Below, piece by piece: positions 33,182 to 45,547 of a DNA stretch of 64,000 nucleotides. The position numbers and the translations under genes were made by a program. This DNA is from Tupaia tana (Eukaryota > Chordata > Mammalia > Scandentia > Tupaiidae). The stretch is taken from contig JAKSZU010000016.1 of assembly GCA_026018925.1 (NCBI GenBank), forward strand, positions 35,085,377 to 35,149,376. Direction: 5' to 3'. Below the pieces are notes generated by a model. The model was not told where the DNA came from and searched no databases. It worked only from the letters and a program-made list of their open reading frames with translations. Within the stretch, counting starts at the first letter, position 1. Each line of letters starts with the position of its first letter.

Positions 33182-33435
33182 AACCAGCTGATGGTGTAAT
33201 GATTGTATTACTGGACTCCCACGTAATTGACTGCAGATCAAATTCCAGACCTGGAGGCTTAAAACTCATGCTAGGTGCATGTGCATGTGTGCCCAAAATC
33301 CAGAGAGGAAAATGGAGGAGAAGGGATTGCAGCAGCTATCCCCCCCTGGGAAGGTAATTTCTCATTTTTTGTCTCTGTCTTGGAGGGTGCATGAGCCCTA
33401 CAGCAAAAATCTCTTTTTCAAAAAAAAAAAAAAAT
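33182..33435 (+). mobile_element. SINE-A copy, sense, diverged
   Basis: gaaccagctgatggtgtaat, actcccacgtaattgactgc, body, agccctacagcaaaaatctc and an A15 tail. It abuts the antisense SINE that follows. Confidence 0.85.
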
Positions 33436-33439
33436 TATG

Positions 33440-33665
33440 ACAGAATGGTATGTATGCTCATGAGAGAAGGAGAGAGAAAGAAGCAACTACCAATAGAGTT
33501 CAGTCATGCCGCGATCCCCTTCCTCCAGTTTGCCAGGATCCTGAGCATGTGTGCATGTGCCTATGTGTTTTTTGAGTGACCAGGCCAGGGGCTTGAACTA
33601 TAGTTAGCAGGTGGCTTCCAGTTCCACAGGCCAGTACCCTACCTACTGCACCAGAGAGGCTGGGT
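33440..33665 (-). mobile_element. SINE-C copy, old
   Basis: gtatgtatgctcatgagaga, catgccgcgatccccttcct, ttgagtgaccaggccagggg, and end ctactgcaccagagaggctg. Collinear with SINE-A but strongly diverged. Confidence 0.65.
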
Positions 33666-33752
33666 CAATACAATTACTATTCTCACTCACGGATGAAGAA
33701 GCAGTGTCTTTATCTGGGATTATATAGGTAGGAAGTGAAAAAGTTAGAATTT

Positions 33753-33989
33753 CTCCTTCTTTATTTTGCCAGAGGGCATATATGCTTGGGGGCGGGGAGG
33801 GAATGAGAAAACACTACCTATGGGGTATGGTCGTACAGCAATCCCTTCTCTGTTCCTCCCACCTTTGGTAATTTTGGGCACACAAGCAGGAGCTGGTATG
33901 TTTTTTCAAGTCTCTGGTCCAGGACTTGTACCATACAGTCGGCCATATGGGATCCAGCTGCCTTAACCACTGGACAACGGGCTGGCCTG
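33753..33989 (-). mobile_element. SINE-C copy, old
   Basis: ttgccagagggcatatatgc, cagcaatcccttctctgttc, catatgggatccagctgcct, ending ccactggacaacgggctggcc. A good example of the older head variant. Confidence 0.75.
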
Positions 33990-36009
33990 AAGTTGGGATT
34001 TTTAATTCAGGAAACCTGATTTAAACGTTTGAAACCTGATTTAAAAGGTTTGAAACCCTTGTTTGCCCTTAACCACCATGATCTACTGTCTTGGCTTTTG
34101 CCTCCTCTCTGGACAAGAATAAAGTTATTCCTGTCTCTACTCTTCCTTAACACTTTGTTCAGTGGGTGGTTTCCACATTTAGAAAAATACTTTATATTCT
34201 GTCGGTGCAGGAGGTCAAGGCCACCACCTCCTCATCTCTTATGCACTCTTCCCAGCACAATAGCCTGGCTATTTTTATTATTTTTAATTACTTTCATATT
34301 TAATGCCTAATTAAAGAGACTGATAGGGTGGGTTGTGTTATAGAGTAATAGATTCTGTACTCTCTTTTACTTTAAACTTCCCCGCCCCCTGCCCTTTCAA
34401 TGAGCTGATTCACAGGCTGTTTCCTTATTACCATGAAATCTGGGGGCAGAACAAGCTTATTTCTGGTCGCCATTAACATTTTTATTTTGAAGACCTTCTG
34501 AATGGTGGGTGTGGCTTACTCAAAGTTTTTCTTCAGGATTCTGTTTCTGACAAAGGAGTTTCCAGTGACAATCTAAGAAAAAGAGAAGAGATGTGGGTTA
34601 CTTGAACCACATCTCAAGCTGCTTTGTTTTTTCAAATTTTGGAATGAAGCCTATGTTATGTCTCTCTGTGGGAGAGGGTCATAGGAAGAAGCTAGATACA
34701 CAAGCTACTTCAGACTTACCCCCTCCGACCATCTGGAGACCTTCTAGGCTTCACTCTTGTAGATTCTATAAATATTTCTGAAAGTTTTGATGAATTTTGG
34801 TGAATATATTTTGACAAAGGTCTCTGGGGATTCTGAGGCGTACGCCTCGAATAAGGTGATGCACCAGCCACAATTGTCTTAAGGATACAGGACTTGGGAT
34901 TTATGACGTTAATCTCTGAAGTCAGAGATCAAGAGTTTAGTCATGTAATAAGCTTTTCCCTGTCCCAATACCCAGGGTATGACAGTTATTACTGTTAATG
35001 GGTTGGGAGTAGAGGGTAATCCTAGAACACAAACAGGAAATGTGGTCAGGAGCATAGAGGGTCAGAGTCAGGTCATAAAGTCAGCAAAAGTCAGCCTCAG
35101 GCATGATGGGGAGCCCTGGAATTCCGGTTGTAAGGTTGGAACACCATGAAAATGTAGAGACAGGTCTTTCAGGAATGCAAGGAACCCAGGGCCTTGGACA
35201 CCTGACTGTACCAAATGCCCACATCCCCTCCACCTCTCTGCTTTGCTAGTTACTTTTACTTGTTTGGTCTTACTAATTCCCTACCTGGTTCTGACATCAC
35301 TTCACCAGTCCATTCAGGACTGAGATAATGTAGGAAATTAATCTGCCATGGCATATTTTCAATTTCCTAGTAACCAACACCTGAATGACTTTTGTCGCTA
35401 TCTGGGCCCCAGAGTATCTTTCCTGGACACTCTGCACAGAGGAATGAGATGAAGAATGAGTCAGCCAAAGGAAGGGAGGTCAACAAGGACCTCCACAGTC
35501 CTTACGGGGTCCCTGCCATGATTAATGACATGTGTCTCTTTTGTTCAGAAGAGTCAGATTTTTCATTTAGCATGAGTGACCCTACCATGAAGGAACATAA
35601 TTGCTTCCCTTGCCAGCCTGAAATAGATTCGTCACCCAACTTTGGAAAATGAGATAACCTCACAGTGAAGCCATCTTCCTCCTTTTGAAAAGAGGAGATA
35701 TGGACACTTAGGTCGGCCAACTGCCCTTCCAGTTTTTATACTTGGCTTTGGGCTGAAATTCAGATAAACTCAAACATTCTTTCCTACCCAGGCTCTCAGG
35801 CTAACATTTGGTTTCTGATTTCTGGTCAAAGTAATCCTTTTTATTACAAGAGTGATAAGTGATTTATCCATTTGCTTAAATAAGAAAGTGAAAGTTGGAG
35901 ATGTTAGCTTCAATATATTTTACCAATTCACCTTTCAATTGTGATTGTACTCATTTTTTTGGGGGGGGGGGCAGCTAGGTATGAATATACAAATTCCACA
36001 TACACAGTG
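33990..36009. other. Unassigned sequence, about 2 kb
   Basis: Largely free of recognisable repeats. Short open frames, the longest being 93 codons at 34029-34310 and 86 codons at 35392-35652, show no domain and I do not call them genes. A G10 run sits near 35961. Confidence 0.4.
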
Positions 36010-37100
36010 ACATCAAACATTAATATTTCTGTCAGGCTGATGACTGTGAAGAAGTATTTAACTTTGCCTAAATTGGTCTTTCTCTAATCACAAGTGAGAT
36101 TGATCTGCTTTTCATATGTTAATTGGACATTTTCATTTCCTCTTCTTTGGATTGCTTGCTTATATCCTTTGCCCATATTTAAAAAAAATTAATCATTTGT
36201 ACTATTTTAGGAGTTCTATATCTTTTATGGCTCTAAGTCCTTACTAGACATTTGTGACATTTTGTTTTTCTTTCTTTCTTTTTTTTTGAGAGGTTTTTGC
36301 TTTAGGGCGTGTGCGCTTGCCAGAAAGTCAGAGAGAGACAGAGAGATAGAAAGCAAGAAATCACCCCCTAGGGGGGATGGCCACACCACAATCCCTTCTC
36401 CTCTCAGAATCTGGGGCACACATGCACATGCACCCGGTGTGAGTTTAAGCCACTGGATCCGGGACTTAAACCGCGATTGACTACATGAGAGCCCAGTGAC
36501 ATAGCCATTATGTCAACTGCTGGTCCCAGTGACATTTTTCTCATTCTTTGATTTTTAACTTTATTTGTAATCTCTATTGAAAATCAAAGTTTTCAATTTT
36601 AAGGTAGTCATAATTATTGCTCTTTTCCCCTTTTGGCTTTTGCTTTGGCTAGGAAGGTCACCCCTTCTCCTAGAGATATCTCCCTCTATTTTTTTCTAAT
36701 AATTTAAAAATATTGACCAATATTGCCATTTTTAAAATTGAAGTTATCCATCTCTCAGTTATTGTGAAATGGTGTGAATGTAGAGGTTTAATTTAATTTT
36801 CCTCTCAGGCAGACAATCAATAGTGTTAATACCAGTTACTGACTAGTTTCCTCCACACTATCCTATTACCACTGATTCAAATGATGTTGTTACCGTACCC
36901 TAAGATTCACCTTTATGCTGGCTTATTTTTGAAAGTTTTGTTTCATTGATATGTTTGTGATTACTGTTTTAATAACATGCTTAAAAATTCACAATAGCTC
37001 TAAAATATTTGAAATCTATTAGGGCTACTACATTTTGTTCTTTTCAAACTTCTCTTGCTTCTTCTCATGCACATGAATTTTAGGATCAACACAAGTTTTG
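36010..37100 (-). mobile_element. Old L1 3' part (antisense), split by a SINE
   Basis: tcatatgttaattggacatt, tatatcctttgcccatattt and ttttaggagttctatatctt, then after the SINE ttttggcttttgctttggct and ttttgaaagttttgtttcat. This is reversed L1 ORF2 C-terminal-region text of an old subfamily. Confidence 0.65.
36264..36527 (-). mobile_element. SINE-A copy
   Basis: (cttt)n-like tail, gagaggtttttgctttaggg, body with a small deletion near 36402, end caactgctggtccc. Duplication gtgacatttt at 36254-36263 and 36529-36538. Confidence 0.9.
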
Positions 37101-37284
37101 ATGACTGTTTTTTCTTTGCTTGTTATCATCTCTTTCCCAGTTTCATTTTTTGTGTCTTTCTCTTTCTCTCTCTCCTTTTTTTTTTTTCCTAGCTTGTATT
37201 TTTTCTTACTTTGTCATCCTCTCTTCTTCATTTTCTTTGGGGATGTAGATAGAAATTTAGCATGGACACAGGAAAATCTAAGTT

Positions 37285-37375
37285 TTCCTCTGAGTTCCAG
37301 CATTAATCAGCTGTGTGACCTTGGGCAAGTCATCTCTCTTCTGTGGGATTTAGTTTATTTTTCTGACATCCCTTT
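37285..37375 (+). repeat. MIR fragment
   Basis: tcagctgtgtgaccttgggc followed by aagtcatctctcttctgtgg is the MIR core segment ('agctgtgtgaccttgggcaagt'). Confidence 0.7.
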
Positions 37376-37687
37376 TAACTTCTGTTAATATTTCACATGG
37401 CAGCTTTCAGTCTTTGTTTATTCTTCCATCTCACTGAGTGCTACTGACCAATTTGCACGTCATTGTGAAAACAATTCTTTCTCTCTCCCAGTCCTTCACT
37501 CCCATCCCCCCTCCCACTCATCCACTCATCCACATCAGACCCTGCTGTACAGGTGTGGCACTTATGTGGCCGGAAACCAATAGTTCTGCACTGAACGTGT
37601 TCAGACTGCCTTTCAGCAAAACAAAGAGAGGGAGCGATTGGAAACTGCCATTGGTTTAAGCTTCTAGGTTCTGTTCACAGGTCCTGT

Positions 37688-38163
37688 TGTAAGACACAGG
37701 TCCTACTCCTTTGGGCAGCATTAGCTGGCAACTCGCTGCCCGAAACCTGCCAGTTACTGTACCAGATCAGTCATTTGCCACCAGAAAAATCAAACTCTAA
37801 CCCACACGGTTTTTTGAAGAGCAAGGTTTATTATAGGTGACATCATCCAGGAGATGGGGAGAAGGCTCGCTCAAGAGATCTCCCCAGATGTGTTGGGGAT
37901 AGGCTTTTTAGATAACTAATTTCCATTCAAGTTTTGAAGCAGGTGCATATATGCAAATAAAGAGTTAAAACATGTGCGGCTCTGATTGGTCAGCTGTTGA
38001 AACTGGTACTGTTCTGATTGGTTGCTCTGCTGTAGCCAGGATCCTCACTCTCTACCTGCAGTGGGGGTGGGCCTTAGATCACTCAGTTCTCCTGGAACAG
38101 GAGCCCTTCATGCAGCAGTCAGCACCAGGGTTCTACCATCTAGACCAGTTCTGGCTAGTTACA
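37688..38163 (-). mobile_element. Solo retroviral LTR (antisense)
   Basis: Bounded by tgtaa ... ttaca. On the minus strand there are two CCAAT boxes (top strand attgg at 37985 and 38017), a TATA-like taaaaagcc (near 37906) and a polyadenylation signal AATAAA (top strand tttatt at 37827-37832), in LTR order and spacing. It looks like a gammaretrovirus-like (class I) ERV LTR. No matching target duplication or internal region was seen; the ends could be off by some bases. Confidence 0.65.
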
Positions 38164-39889
38164 ACGCCTGGCAGCAACGAGGCCCCTGTCTTAAACCTTA
38201 GCAAATGGTTAGAATGTATTTGTCTTGTCTGCTGCTGTGTTTGCTTTTCTAACTCTTAATGGTCACAGTTAAAGAGTAAATGAGGCAATAGATGCTCTTC
38301 TGGATAATTAAACTCTCAGCGAAGATGAAGCATTAGACCAGATAATTTCTGAGTTCTCATTTGTCTTGAGAGACATAGTAAAAAACAAACCCTTTCCCTT
38401 ATTCATGAATTTCCCAAGACTGTACAAGAAAGGATTTGGTCCATGGGAGGAAATGTGAATCCTTCATGCCATTTAAAGGGGAGAGTGTGGCCAGTGTGAC
38501 TTGATGACTTTTTTGTCCATAATTCTAGAAATTCTCATGATGGCAGGTCAGTTCACAGCTGGGCCCCTTACTAAGCACTGCCTCTGGAAGCAGGAAACAG
38601 CATCCCCAAGTACGCTGCACCCTCCTAATGCAGTTCACTACCAATGACTGCTGGTGCAGGTATCCAGAGCACAGCCCCTTCCTCAGTTTGGGACAACTCG
38701 GAAGGACCATACTCAATCTAGAGCTCTCCATAGCATTAGCAGAGGCCTCAGTTGCAGCACTGAAGGGTCAACTTCTTCCTCCCCCCCAAGTCATGCCTTC
38801 TCATTTCCTTACAAGTGTACCTCCTAGGAATACTTCCTCAAGACCTTCCACAGTGGCACTCTGTCTCAGAGTCTTTTTGGCCATCCCAATTTAAGATGCA
38901 CTGATATTTCATTATTTGCCCAGCAGGAGCTCCCATCAATGTACCTTCTAATGTAGCATCTGATGTAGAACTCTTATTTTGTGTTTAATGAATGAATGAA
39001 TGGATGAGTGAATGAATAAGCAAATTTCAGTTAATAAGATAAGAGAAGTTTTGAATAGTGTTTGTGCTTGTAGTTGAGTTGTACATTCTAACACTTCTCA
39101 GGCATCTCAAAGTAAAGCTGAAAAAAATGATACGAAGTCCATTTTGAGACAGTTACTAAGAGAGTTTGCAAAATGACTTTGGGGTGCATAATGTTATCAA
39201 CTCCTACAATATTGCTTGAAATGGTTATTATCTTTTCAGCAACGTAGTTTTAAATCTGAGAGTTGGACAGTGGGAACCAAGGACCAGGTAACCCCTGATG
39301 TTAGTGGTGGTGATGTTTTTGTTTGCTTTCTTTCCCAGGAACCGATTCCAGATCCAGAAGCAAGTAAGTAGATCCAGACCCATAGAATTGTTCTGGGCTA
39401 TTCTTGGCTGAGTGATATCCTTTACATTCTCCAACCTCCTATCTCCCCTCTGCAGTCCCCGAGTTCTGCTAATGTCAGGCCTTCACAACCCAGATCCCAT
39501 GGTCTCCTCACAATGGCCTACTAGCTGCAGGGCATTGGTCAAAGCCCCCAGGTGGTTTCCAAGTTGACTTTTCTTTCCTCAACTTTGAACTACCCTAAGG
39601 GATCATTACTTGGGTCCTTCCAGAATCCAGTCTGAGACAAGCTCAAAATAATCCCAAAGATAGAAATTAGGCTGGTTGGGTCTTCAGAAGGACCCCCTTT
39701 AATGGTTTCCATGTCCTCCTGCAAAGGAAAATTGTTACTGGGCTCTCACACCATTTGTTTAATCTTTCTACAGCCCACAAGGTTGTCATTAGATCTTTAT
39801 TCTTCCTTAAGCAACTCTAGGCTCTTTTCAGGTGAGAGTCATTGTCTAACTCCTGGACTTGAATGTCTCAGAGAAGCAATAATTATAAA
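38164..39889. other. Unassigned sequence, about 1.7 kb
   Basis: A (tgaa)n stretch near 38985-39015 resembles an L2 tail. Otherwise nothing recognised; open frames up to 88 codons show no domain. Confidence 0.4.
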
Positions 39890-40165
39890 GTGAACATTTG
39901 CTGAGGTCTGTTTATATGAGGAGCTAAACGGGTTTTGTTTCTCAATTTACTTAAACATCCTAGTACTCCTAGGATACATTACTATTACCCCTACTTGTAG
40001 AAGAGGATGCTGACAACCAGGGAGGTTAAGTAGCCTGTTCAATTTGTTGAACATAAAGGCATGGAAGGTCCAGAAAGGTTACAAAAGTTGCACAAAGTTA
40101 CACAGTGAGTAAGAGGTCAGGCTGATGTCTGAACCAGGCCATCAGGGTCAGACTGAAAGATATTG
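39890..40165 (-). repeat. MIR, nearly full length (antisense)
   Basis: gaacatttgctgaggtctgt, caatttacttaaacatccta, ctattacccctacttgtaga, ccagggaggttaagtagcct, acacagtgagtaagaggtca and the tRNA-like end. The order matches reversed MIR, with a short inserted repeat of the central part (near 40045-40085). Confidence 0.75.
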
Positions 40166-40669
40166 TCCTGGATAGTGTGATATTTTGCAACGAGCACTGA
40201 GTCCCCTGGTTACAATCTCAGCCTTGTCACTGACATTTTGGGTGAGCTAATTATGCCTTATCACACTTCCTGAAGGGATTAAATCTGCATCATTGCACAA
40301 AGTACACAAATAAAAGAATATAGAGGGAAGAGAAGACCAAGGATCATATTCCAAGGAACATGTGAAGAAGCCAAGAGGTGAATTTTTCAGAGGGTTGGTG
40401 AATAGCCGTGTATGGAAGCTCACACGTAAGAGATTTGAGAACTGAGCAGCAGTTTACTGTTCATGTAGATAAAGAGATCACATGTACCCTCCTTTGTCTA
40501 TCAGCATGGCATAGAGTTGGGTTTTCAGAGTAGCTAATTGACATTTGGTACATATTGTAGGAGACAGAGAATGTGAGGCAACGGTCGTTTCAAGGGTAGG
40601 AGGGAGTAAGAGAAGGCAGAGCGGCACCAACCCCAGACCACAGGAATGGAAGTGATGAAGAAAGCAGGC
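40166..40669. other. Unassigned intergenic sequence
   Basis: Nothing recognised. Confidence 0.4.
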
Positions 40670-40860
40670 AGTATGGGCAGTAGTGGAGTCAGACAGACTT
40701 GGGACCAAATACCTGGCTATTTTTCTATTGAGTCTTGGGAAAATCTTTCTGTATCCCAGACTCTCCATTTTCCTCATTCAGAAAATAGGCATTTTAATAT
40801 CTAGTTTCAGTTTTTGAGACAATTGAATGAGTTAAAGTAGTAACTGAGGTAAAAAAACCT
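40670..40860 (+). repeat. MIR fragment
   Basis: gagtcagacagacttgggac, ggctatttttctattgagtc, ttggg, then cattttcctcattcagaaaa and gagttaaagtagt follow the MIR consensus from tRNA-like head to 3' part. Confidence 0.6.
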
Positions 40861-41089
40861 GGATATGGTTCAAAATGAAACTTTCAACTTAGAAACACAA
40901 TAATCACATAATGTATACAACTTACCTCCTGACTATATGTGTGATCCTCTCCTCATTCCAGATTTCCATCCTATCATGAATCTCATCCCATTCTTCACTT
41001 TCTAGAGTTAGTGTTTATTATTTATGTGGGCGTGTCATAGATGCCTTTGGCAATTTAGTTTAGTCTATGGGCCTGTCTCATAATAATAA

Positions 41090-41310
41090 TGAAAAAAATT
41101 GTTTATTTATTTTGAGAGAGAGAGAAAAGGGGAGAGAGGGAGAAGAGTCCTTAATAGGGTTCCCGTGCTGTGATTCTCTCCCAGTCCTTCTCAGCCAGTC
41201 AGGATTATGAGCAGGTCCAACACGTACAGGTTGATGTGAAAACCAATCCTCAGTCTTCCATATAGATTCAGCATTGCACCATTCCTGTGCCACTATGGCT
41301 GGGCCTACCG
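41090..41310 (-). mobile_element. SINE-B copy
   Basis: tttatttattttgagagaga, ggttcccgtgctgtgattct, cattgcaccattcctgtgcc and actatggctgggc. Matches the reversed body and head of 31178-31427. Confidence 0.75.
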
Positions 41311-41375
41311 TAATGTTTTAAAATTCAGAAAATAAAATGCATATAATTGCAAAATAAACACGTGGTATTGAAATA

Positions 41376-41690
41376 CAGTTGTATTAGTCCCCTATTGTGC
41401 TGTGACAAATTGCCATACATTTGATAGCCTCAAATGACACCAATTTATTATCTGAACATTTTGGAGGTCAGAAGTCCAAAATGGGTTGGCTGGTATGGTT
41501 CCAGGGAACACAAATCTGTTTTGGAGAATCTGTTTCCTACCTTTTCCAGGTTCAAGAAGCCACTGTGTTCCTGGGCCTGTGGCTCTGTCCTTGAGGATGG
41601 TCAGACCTTTTTTTTTCTACAGGATGATCTTACTTTAGGATATATCCTCAATAATCTCTATGTTCCTTCTCACCTTTAATTTTTGGCTTC
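41376..41690 (-). repeat. Old LTR-like repeat (antisense)
   Basis: tagtcccctattgtgctgtg, acaaattgccatacatttga, ttattatctgaacattttgg and aggtcagaagtccaaaatgg form a familiar mammalian repeat string ending an LTR in reverse. I cannot fix the family (MaLR-like is my best guess). Confidence 0.5.
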
Positions 41691-42042
41691 CCTTTCTTCT
41701 TTGGGCAACTCTTACTGCTATAGGTCTTTGATGTCTTTTAACAATAGCCTCTTAAAATACCCATCTGTTAGCCGTTTGGAGTTACTTTTGACTTTTCAGC
41801 ATTTGACAGAGGTTAGCATATTTTTGTCAGAACTGCTCTCCTCTCTTCCATGATGTGAGACCTCACTCTACTGAGCCTTCTAATGGCTCAGACTTCCCTT
41901 TTTCATCTCCAGTGTAGACTCTGCCCACCCCATCCTGTGAGTACTTATTTACTGTCCTCTTATCTTCTCATTCTACAGAACCTCCCTGGGTAAATCCATC
42001 AGCTCCCAATGCAGATTTACCTTGGTGCAAAAGTTTGTAATA
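41691..42042. other. Unassigned intergenic sequence
   Basis: Nothing recognised. Confidence 0.35.
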
Positions 42043-42286
42043 TATTTGTTTTTTGGGGGAGGGGGATTTGCCAAAAGGTGCATGTGCTCCCTGGAGAAAG
42101 AAAAAGAGAGATAGTAAGAGGGGAAGTAGGAAATCCCCCTCAGGGGGGATGGTCATGTGCTATCTCAGGATTGGGTCATGCATGCACATGTGCCTGGTGT
42201 GATTTTCAAACCACCAAGACCAAGACTCAAACTACGGTCTGTCATATGGGAATCCAGCACCTTAACCACCACAGAGCCTGCTGGCC
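42043..42286 (-). mobile_element. SINE-A older type, internal deletion
   Basis: G-rich start, gatttgccaaaaggtgcatg, aaatccccctcaggggggat, then a gap to caggattgggtcatgcatgc, and head end ccacagagcctgctggccc. Confidence 0.8.
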
Positions 42287-42547
42287 CAGTCTTTAATTTT
42301 TTAACTTACATTTTATGTTACATTACAGAACTACAGTTTTACATTACAAATTGCATTACATAACTTATTGTAATCTAATTTATTAAATTTGTTTAACTTA
42401 TACAATTATTTACTTGTTCATAATTTATTATATAATTAATATGACACAATTAAAAATTACATTATAGATCTTGGTGCCAAATTTGTAACTAAAATTTACT
42501 TTTTGCTCCTAAGCTTCAACTCAGCCTATCTAGTTGCCTATCACAGG

Positions 42548-42866
42548 TTAAGCATTCCTAATCTGAAAATCCCGAATACTCCGAAATCTGAAACTTTCTG
42601 AATGCCGACATGATGACACAAGTGGAAAATCCCCCACCTGACCTTATGTGACAGATTGCAGGCAAGATGCTGCAACACAATAACGTTTTACAAAATTATC
42701 TTGGGCTATGTGTGTGGGGTATATATGAAAAGAAATGAATTATGCGTGTAGACTTAAGTCTCATTCCCAACTATCTTGTGCATTTGCAAATATTCCAGAA
42801 TGCTAAAAATCCTGAACTCTGAAACACTTCTGGTCCCAGGTAATTTGAATAAGAGACATTCAACTT
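42548..42866. mobile_element. Tigger-like non-autonomous DNA element
   Basis: Starts caggttaagcattcctaatc and ctgaaaatcccgaatactcc; contains gaaactttctgaatgccgac and atgatgacacaagtggaaaa; ends aatttgaataagagacattc. These are the inverted ends ('ggttgagcatccctaatcc') of a common Tigger-group MER element. Confidence 0.6.
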
Positions 42867-43021
42867 ATCTTTCCATTTGGATGTCCTGTAGAGCCTTCAA
42901 AGTCAGTATGTCCACACTTGCAGTGACTGTTTCTTTGACCTCACAAACTTTCTTGCTCCTTCTCCTATGTCCTCCATATAGCTTGACAATAATATTGTCA
43001 ACCTTAGTTCTTTGTTGTAAG

Positions 43022-43255
43022 TTTATTTAATTTCATCAAGGAGTGAGAGAGAATGAGAGAGGAGTGACAAGAGAGAAAGCTAGGCTCCCAAGTGTTTGAT
43101 GCCACAATCCATCCTCAGCCTCATCTAGCCCCAAACCATGTGCACACACATATGCACTCCATATACTTAGGGAGGTCTCTGAATGTGAACCTGGAACCCT
43201 CCCATGTGAGTCAGACAAACAGAGCATTGTAATTTACTGCTGTGTACAGCATCTC
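43022..43255 (-). mobile_element. SINE-B copy
   Basis: tttatttaatttcatcaagg, GA-rich section, gatgccacaatccatcctca, cttagggaggtctctgaatg, gcattgtaatttactgctgt. Reversed SINE-B body and head, diverged. Confidence 0.7.
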
Positions 43256-43319
43256 CTAATTCTCTAGGCTAGAAAATTAGGAACCTTCAAGTCCTCAGCA
43301 TTGGGTTCCTATGTTACTA

Positions 43320-43640
43320 AAATAAAGTCTTGCTGGCCTCTTCTTCTCCATTCCTGCCCATCTTCACATGTTAGCCAGAATGACCTCTCTAAATTTGCTT
43401 AGGATCCTTTAATGCCCAACCATTTCTCAGGATTAAGTTAGAAATTCTTAGTTCAGCACACGAAACTGCATACTACTTGGTCTCTGTCCACCCTGATTTT
43501 CTGGTTTCATATGCAGGGTATATTTCAAGGACAGGGGCTGCCTGAATTTGCGTTCCTTTTTAATTGAGTTAGGTCATAATCTACTTTTCTATTTTAGATG
43601 ACAGATTCCTAGAGGACAAGCATCCTACTTTACAGTTTGT
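43320..43640 (+). repeat. L2 LINE fragment
   Basis: ttcctgcccatcttcacatg, ttagccagaatgacctctct, gcccaaccatttctcaggat, and further ggacaggggctgcctgaatt. Follows the L2 pattern around 'agtgatctttctaaa...ctcaggataaa'. Confidence 0.55.
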
Positions 43641-44559
43641 TGAACCTGAGAAAACTCAAGGATCTGTTGTGCCCTCTGTAGGACTCTACTGTTAAACACT
43701 GCACACCCTGCCTGTCTGAGAGACGGTGAGGCAGCAAGAGGTGGAAGACAGTAATACGAGCCATGTCACTGACTGTGTGGCCATGGGAAAAATGCATGAC
43801 ATTTTGTCTATGAAAAAAAGCTAGTTGAAGGGAGTTTTGAAATGACCTGTAAGGTCTCTTCATGCATGTCTGTTTAAAGGCAATACCTTAGGTTGATGTA
43901 ATATCAAATCTTGACACTAGAGGGAAGCAGTGACTAAAATGTGCCGGAGTCCTTATGCGCTGAACCTTATCTTGAAAGTTCATTTTCCTTTGTTTCAGCA
44001 AATACAGGTGATAAAGATGATGATGGAGCGAACACAGTTTATCTATCCAGTACACTATTCACCCTGAGTTTCCTAGTCATTTACTGTCTTTATGTCCCTG
44101 GGAAGGAATTTTTTCTCAGTTTTCCACAGAGTCAGGTGTGAGTGAGGGGGTCAACCAACTCTTCGGTGTCCTTGACCAGAACCATTTTCATTGTGTCTTG
44201 ATGAAATTCTTCTCACTAAAATATATCCTTCTTAACCTTTTCTTAGTGTAGATGAACAACAGATTGTGGCACTACGTAAGAAAACCTCAAATACTTAAAA
44301 ATATTGTCAATATTTCATCTCTGTTTACTTTAGAATGAAAATGTTTGTTTCACTTAAACTCTCTTTCTCTCTCTTTTTCTCACAATGCATTTTTCTGTCA
44401 GTTCTGATTGTGGTCTTTTGGCTCTGATATTAGAACTTCGTAACAGGAATTCTGACAATGAATCAAAGACAGAGCAAGGATAAATTAATGTTTTAGTAAG
44501 AAACACGTAAAGCTATTCATATCCCTTGGAGGATGCAGGCCAGGTGATAACTGAATAAT
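43641..44559. other. Unassigned intergenic sequence
   Basis: A pyrimidine tract with cag (43985-44000) looks like a splice acceptor in isolation, but no donor, conserved frame or partner exon supports a gene. Confidence 0.4.
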
Positions 44560-44720
44560 GACGTGTAGCACACACTGAGTCTCACTGAGTCCGGGATTGT
44601 GTTAAGGGGCTGGGAATTCGTGGCTTTCACTGTCTTGTGAGAAATATACACAAGCAAGGAGGTAATTTTGGTGTAGTCTGGTAAGGACTACAACTTAGAG
44701 ATGAGCATGAAAAGCTGAGG
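44560..44720 (-). repeat. L2 3'-end fragment (antisense)
   Basis: attgtgttaaggggctggga, cactgtcttgtgagaaatat and cacaagcaaggaggtaattt resemble reversed L2 ('ctgtgctaggcgctgggga'). Confidence 0.4.
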
Positions 44721-45289
44721 GAACACATAAGAGGGGGCCCTCACCCATCATCCAAAGGCATTTTGGGAGTTAACATTCTCCCAAAGTAAAGAGAAGAGTT
44801 ATTTCCAAAACACTGTGCTACTTCAAGGGATATAAATGCAACTTGAAATCAGAAATCTGACCCAAACGTGTCGAGCAAACAGTAAAAGGTTTATTTATGA
44901 CTGAACCTGAAGATAGCTACCCGAGAGCAATGTTAAGAAGCTTGTAACCAATGCTCCAAAATGATGGCATTTGGGGTTGTCTTTTACAGGGAAAGGAAAC
45001 AAAGGGAAGAAAGTGGAAAGAGAAACTTGCAAAAAGAAAAGTTACAGAATTATTTCCCAGTGATTTACATAATTGACATTGGTTAACCGTTTTAGCATAA
45101 AGTTTTATTGTCTATGTATTACTGGAAGGTTGAGTTTCCAAAACTACAATCTTTCCTGCTACAGTCCAGAACACTGGAATCAGCTCTTTTGACTCCCTAG
45201 CGGTTAGCATGCATGGTTACATCTCATGTTCACATTTCTTTCAGGGCCTCATTGATTGAGAATGCCCTTCTTGTCTTACGTCCTTTCTC
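44721..45289. other. Unassigned; possible LTR relic
   Basis: aaaggtttatttatgactga at 44886 could be a reversed polyadenylation signal of an old LTR running to about 45080, but no terminal repeats or family match is visible. Confidence 0.3.
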
Positions 45290-45450
45290 TGTACCTTAGT
45301 CCACTCTATGCTGCTAAAGCAGAGTCCCACAGACGGAGTAACTTTTAGGATCGGAATTCACTCTCAGTTCTGGAAGAACTTAACAGGCACTACTTGAGAT
45401 TCTGATACAGATTATGTATGAACTACTCTTTGAGGAACATTGGAACAGAT
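45290..45450 (-). repeat. MaLR LTR end plus MER5-like piece
   Basis: cttagtccactctatgctgc with taaagcagagtcccacagac is the reversed end of MaLR LTRs. From about 45385, cttgagattctgatacagat with actactctttgaggaacatt resembles a MER5 terminus. Confidence 0.5.
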
Positions 45451-45547
45451 TTATTCTCTTTAGTCCCATGCATTTTGAACTGAGATGAATAAATGGCACA
45501 CATAGGAAAATGGATATGGACTAACTCTTAGGAAGAACCATCCTGTA

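Noticed and set aside
42010..42035. MADE1/Hsmar1-like end (ttggtgcaaaagt)
   Set aside because: Only about 13 bases match and there is no second inverted end.
43985..44150. Possible exon after a pyrimidine-rich splice acceptor
   Set aside because: No conserved peptide, donor or neighbouring exon supports it.
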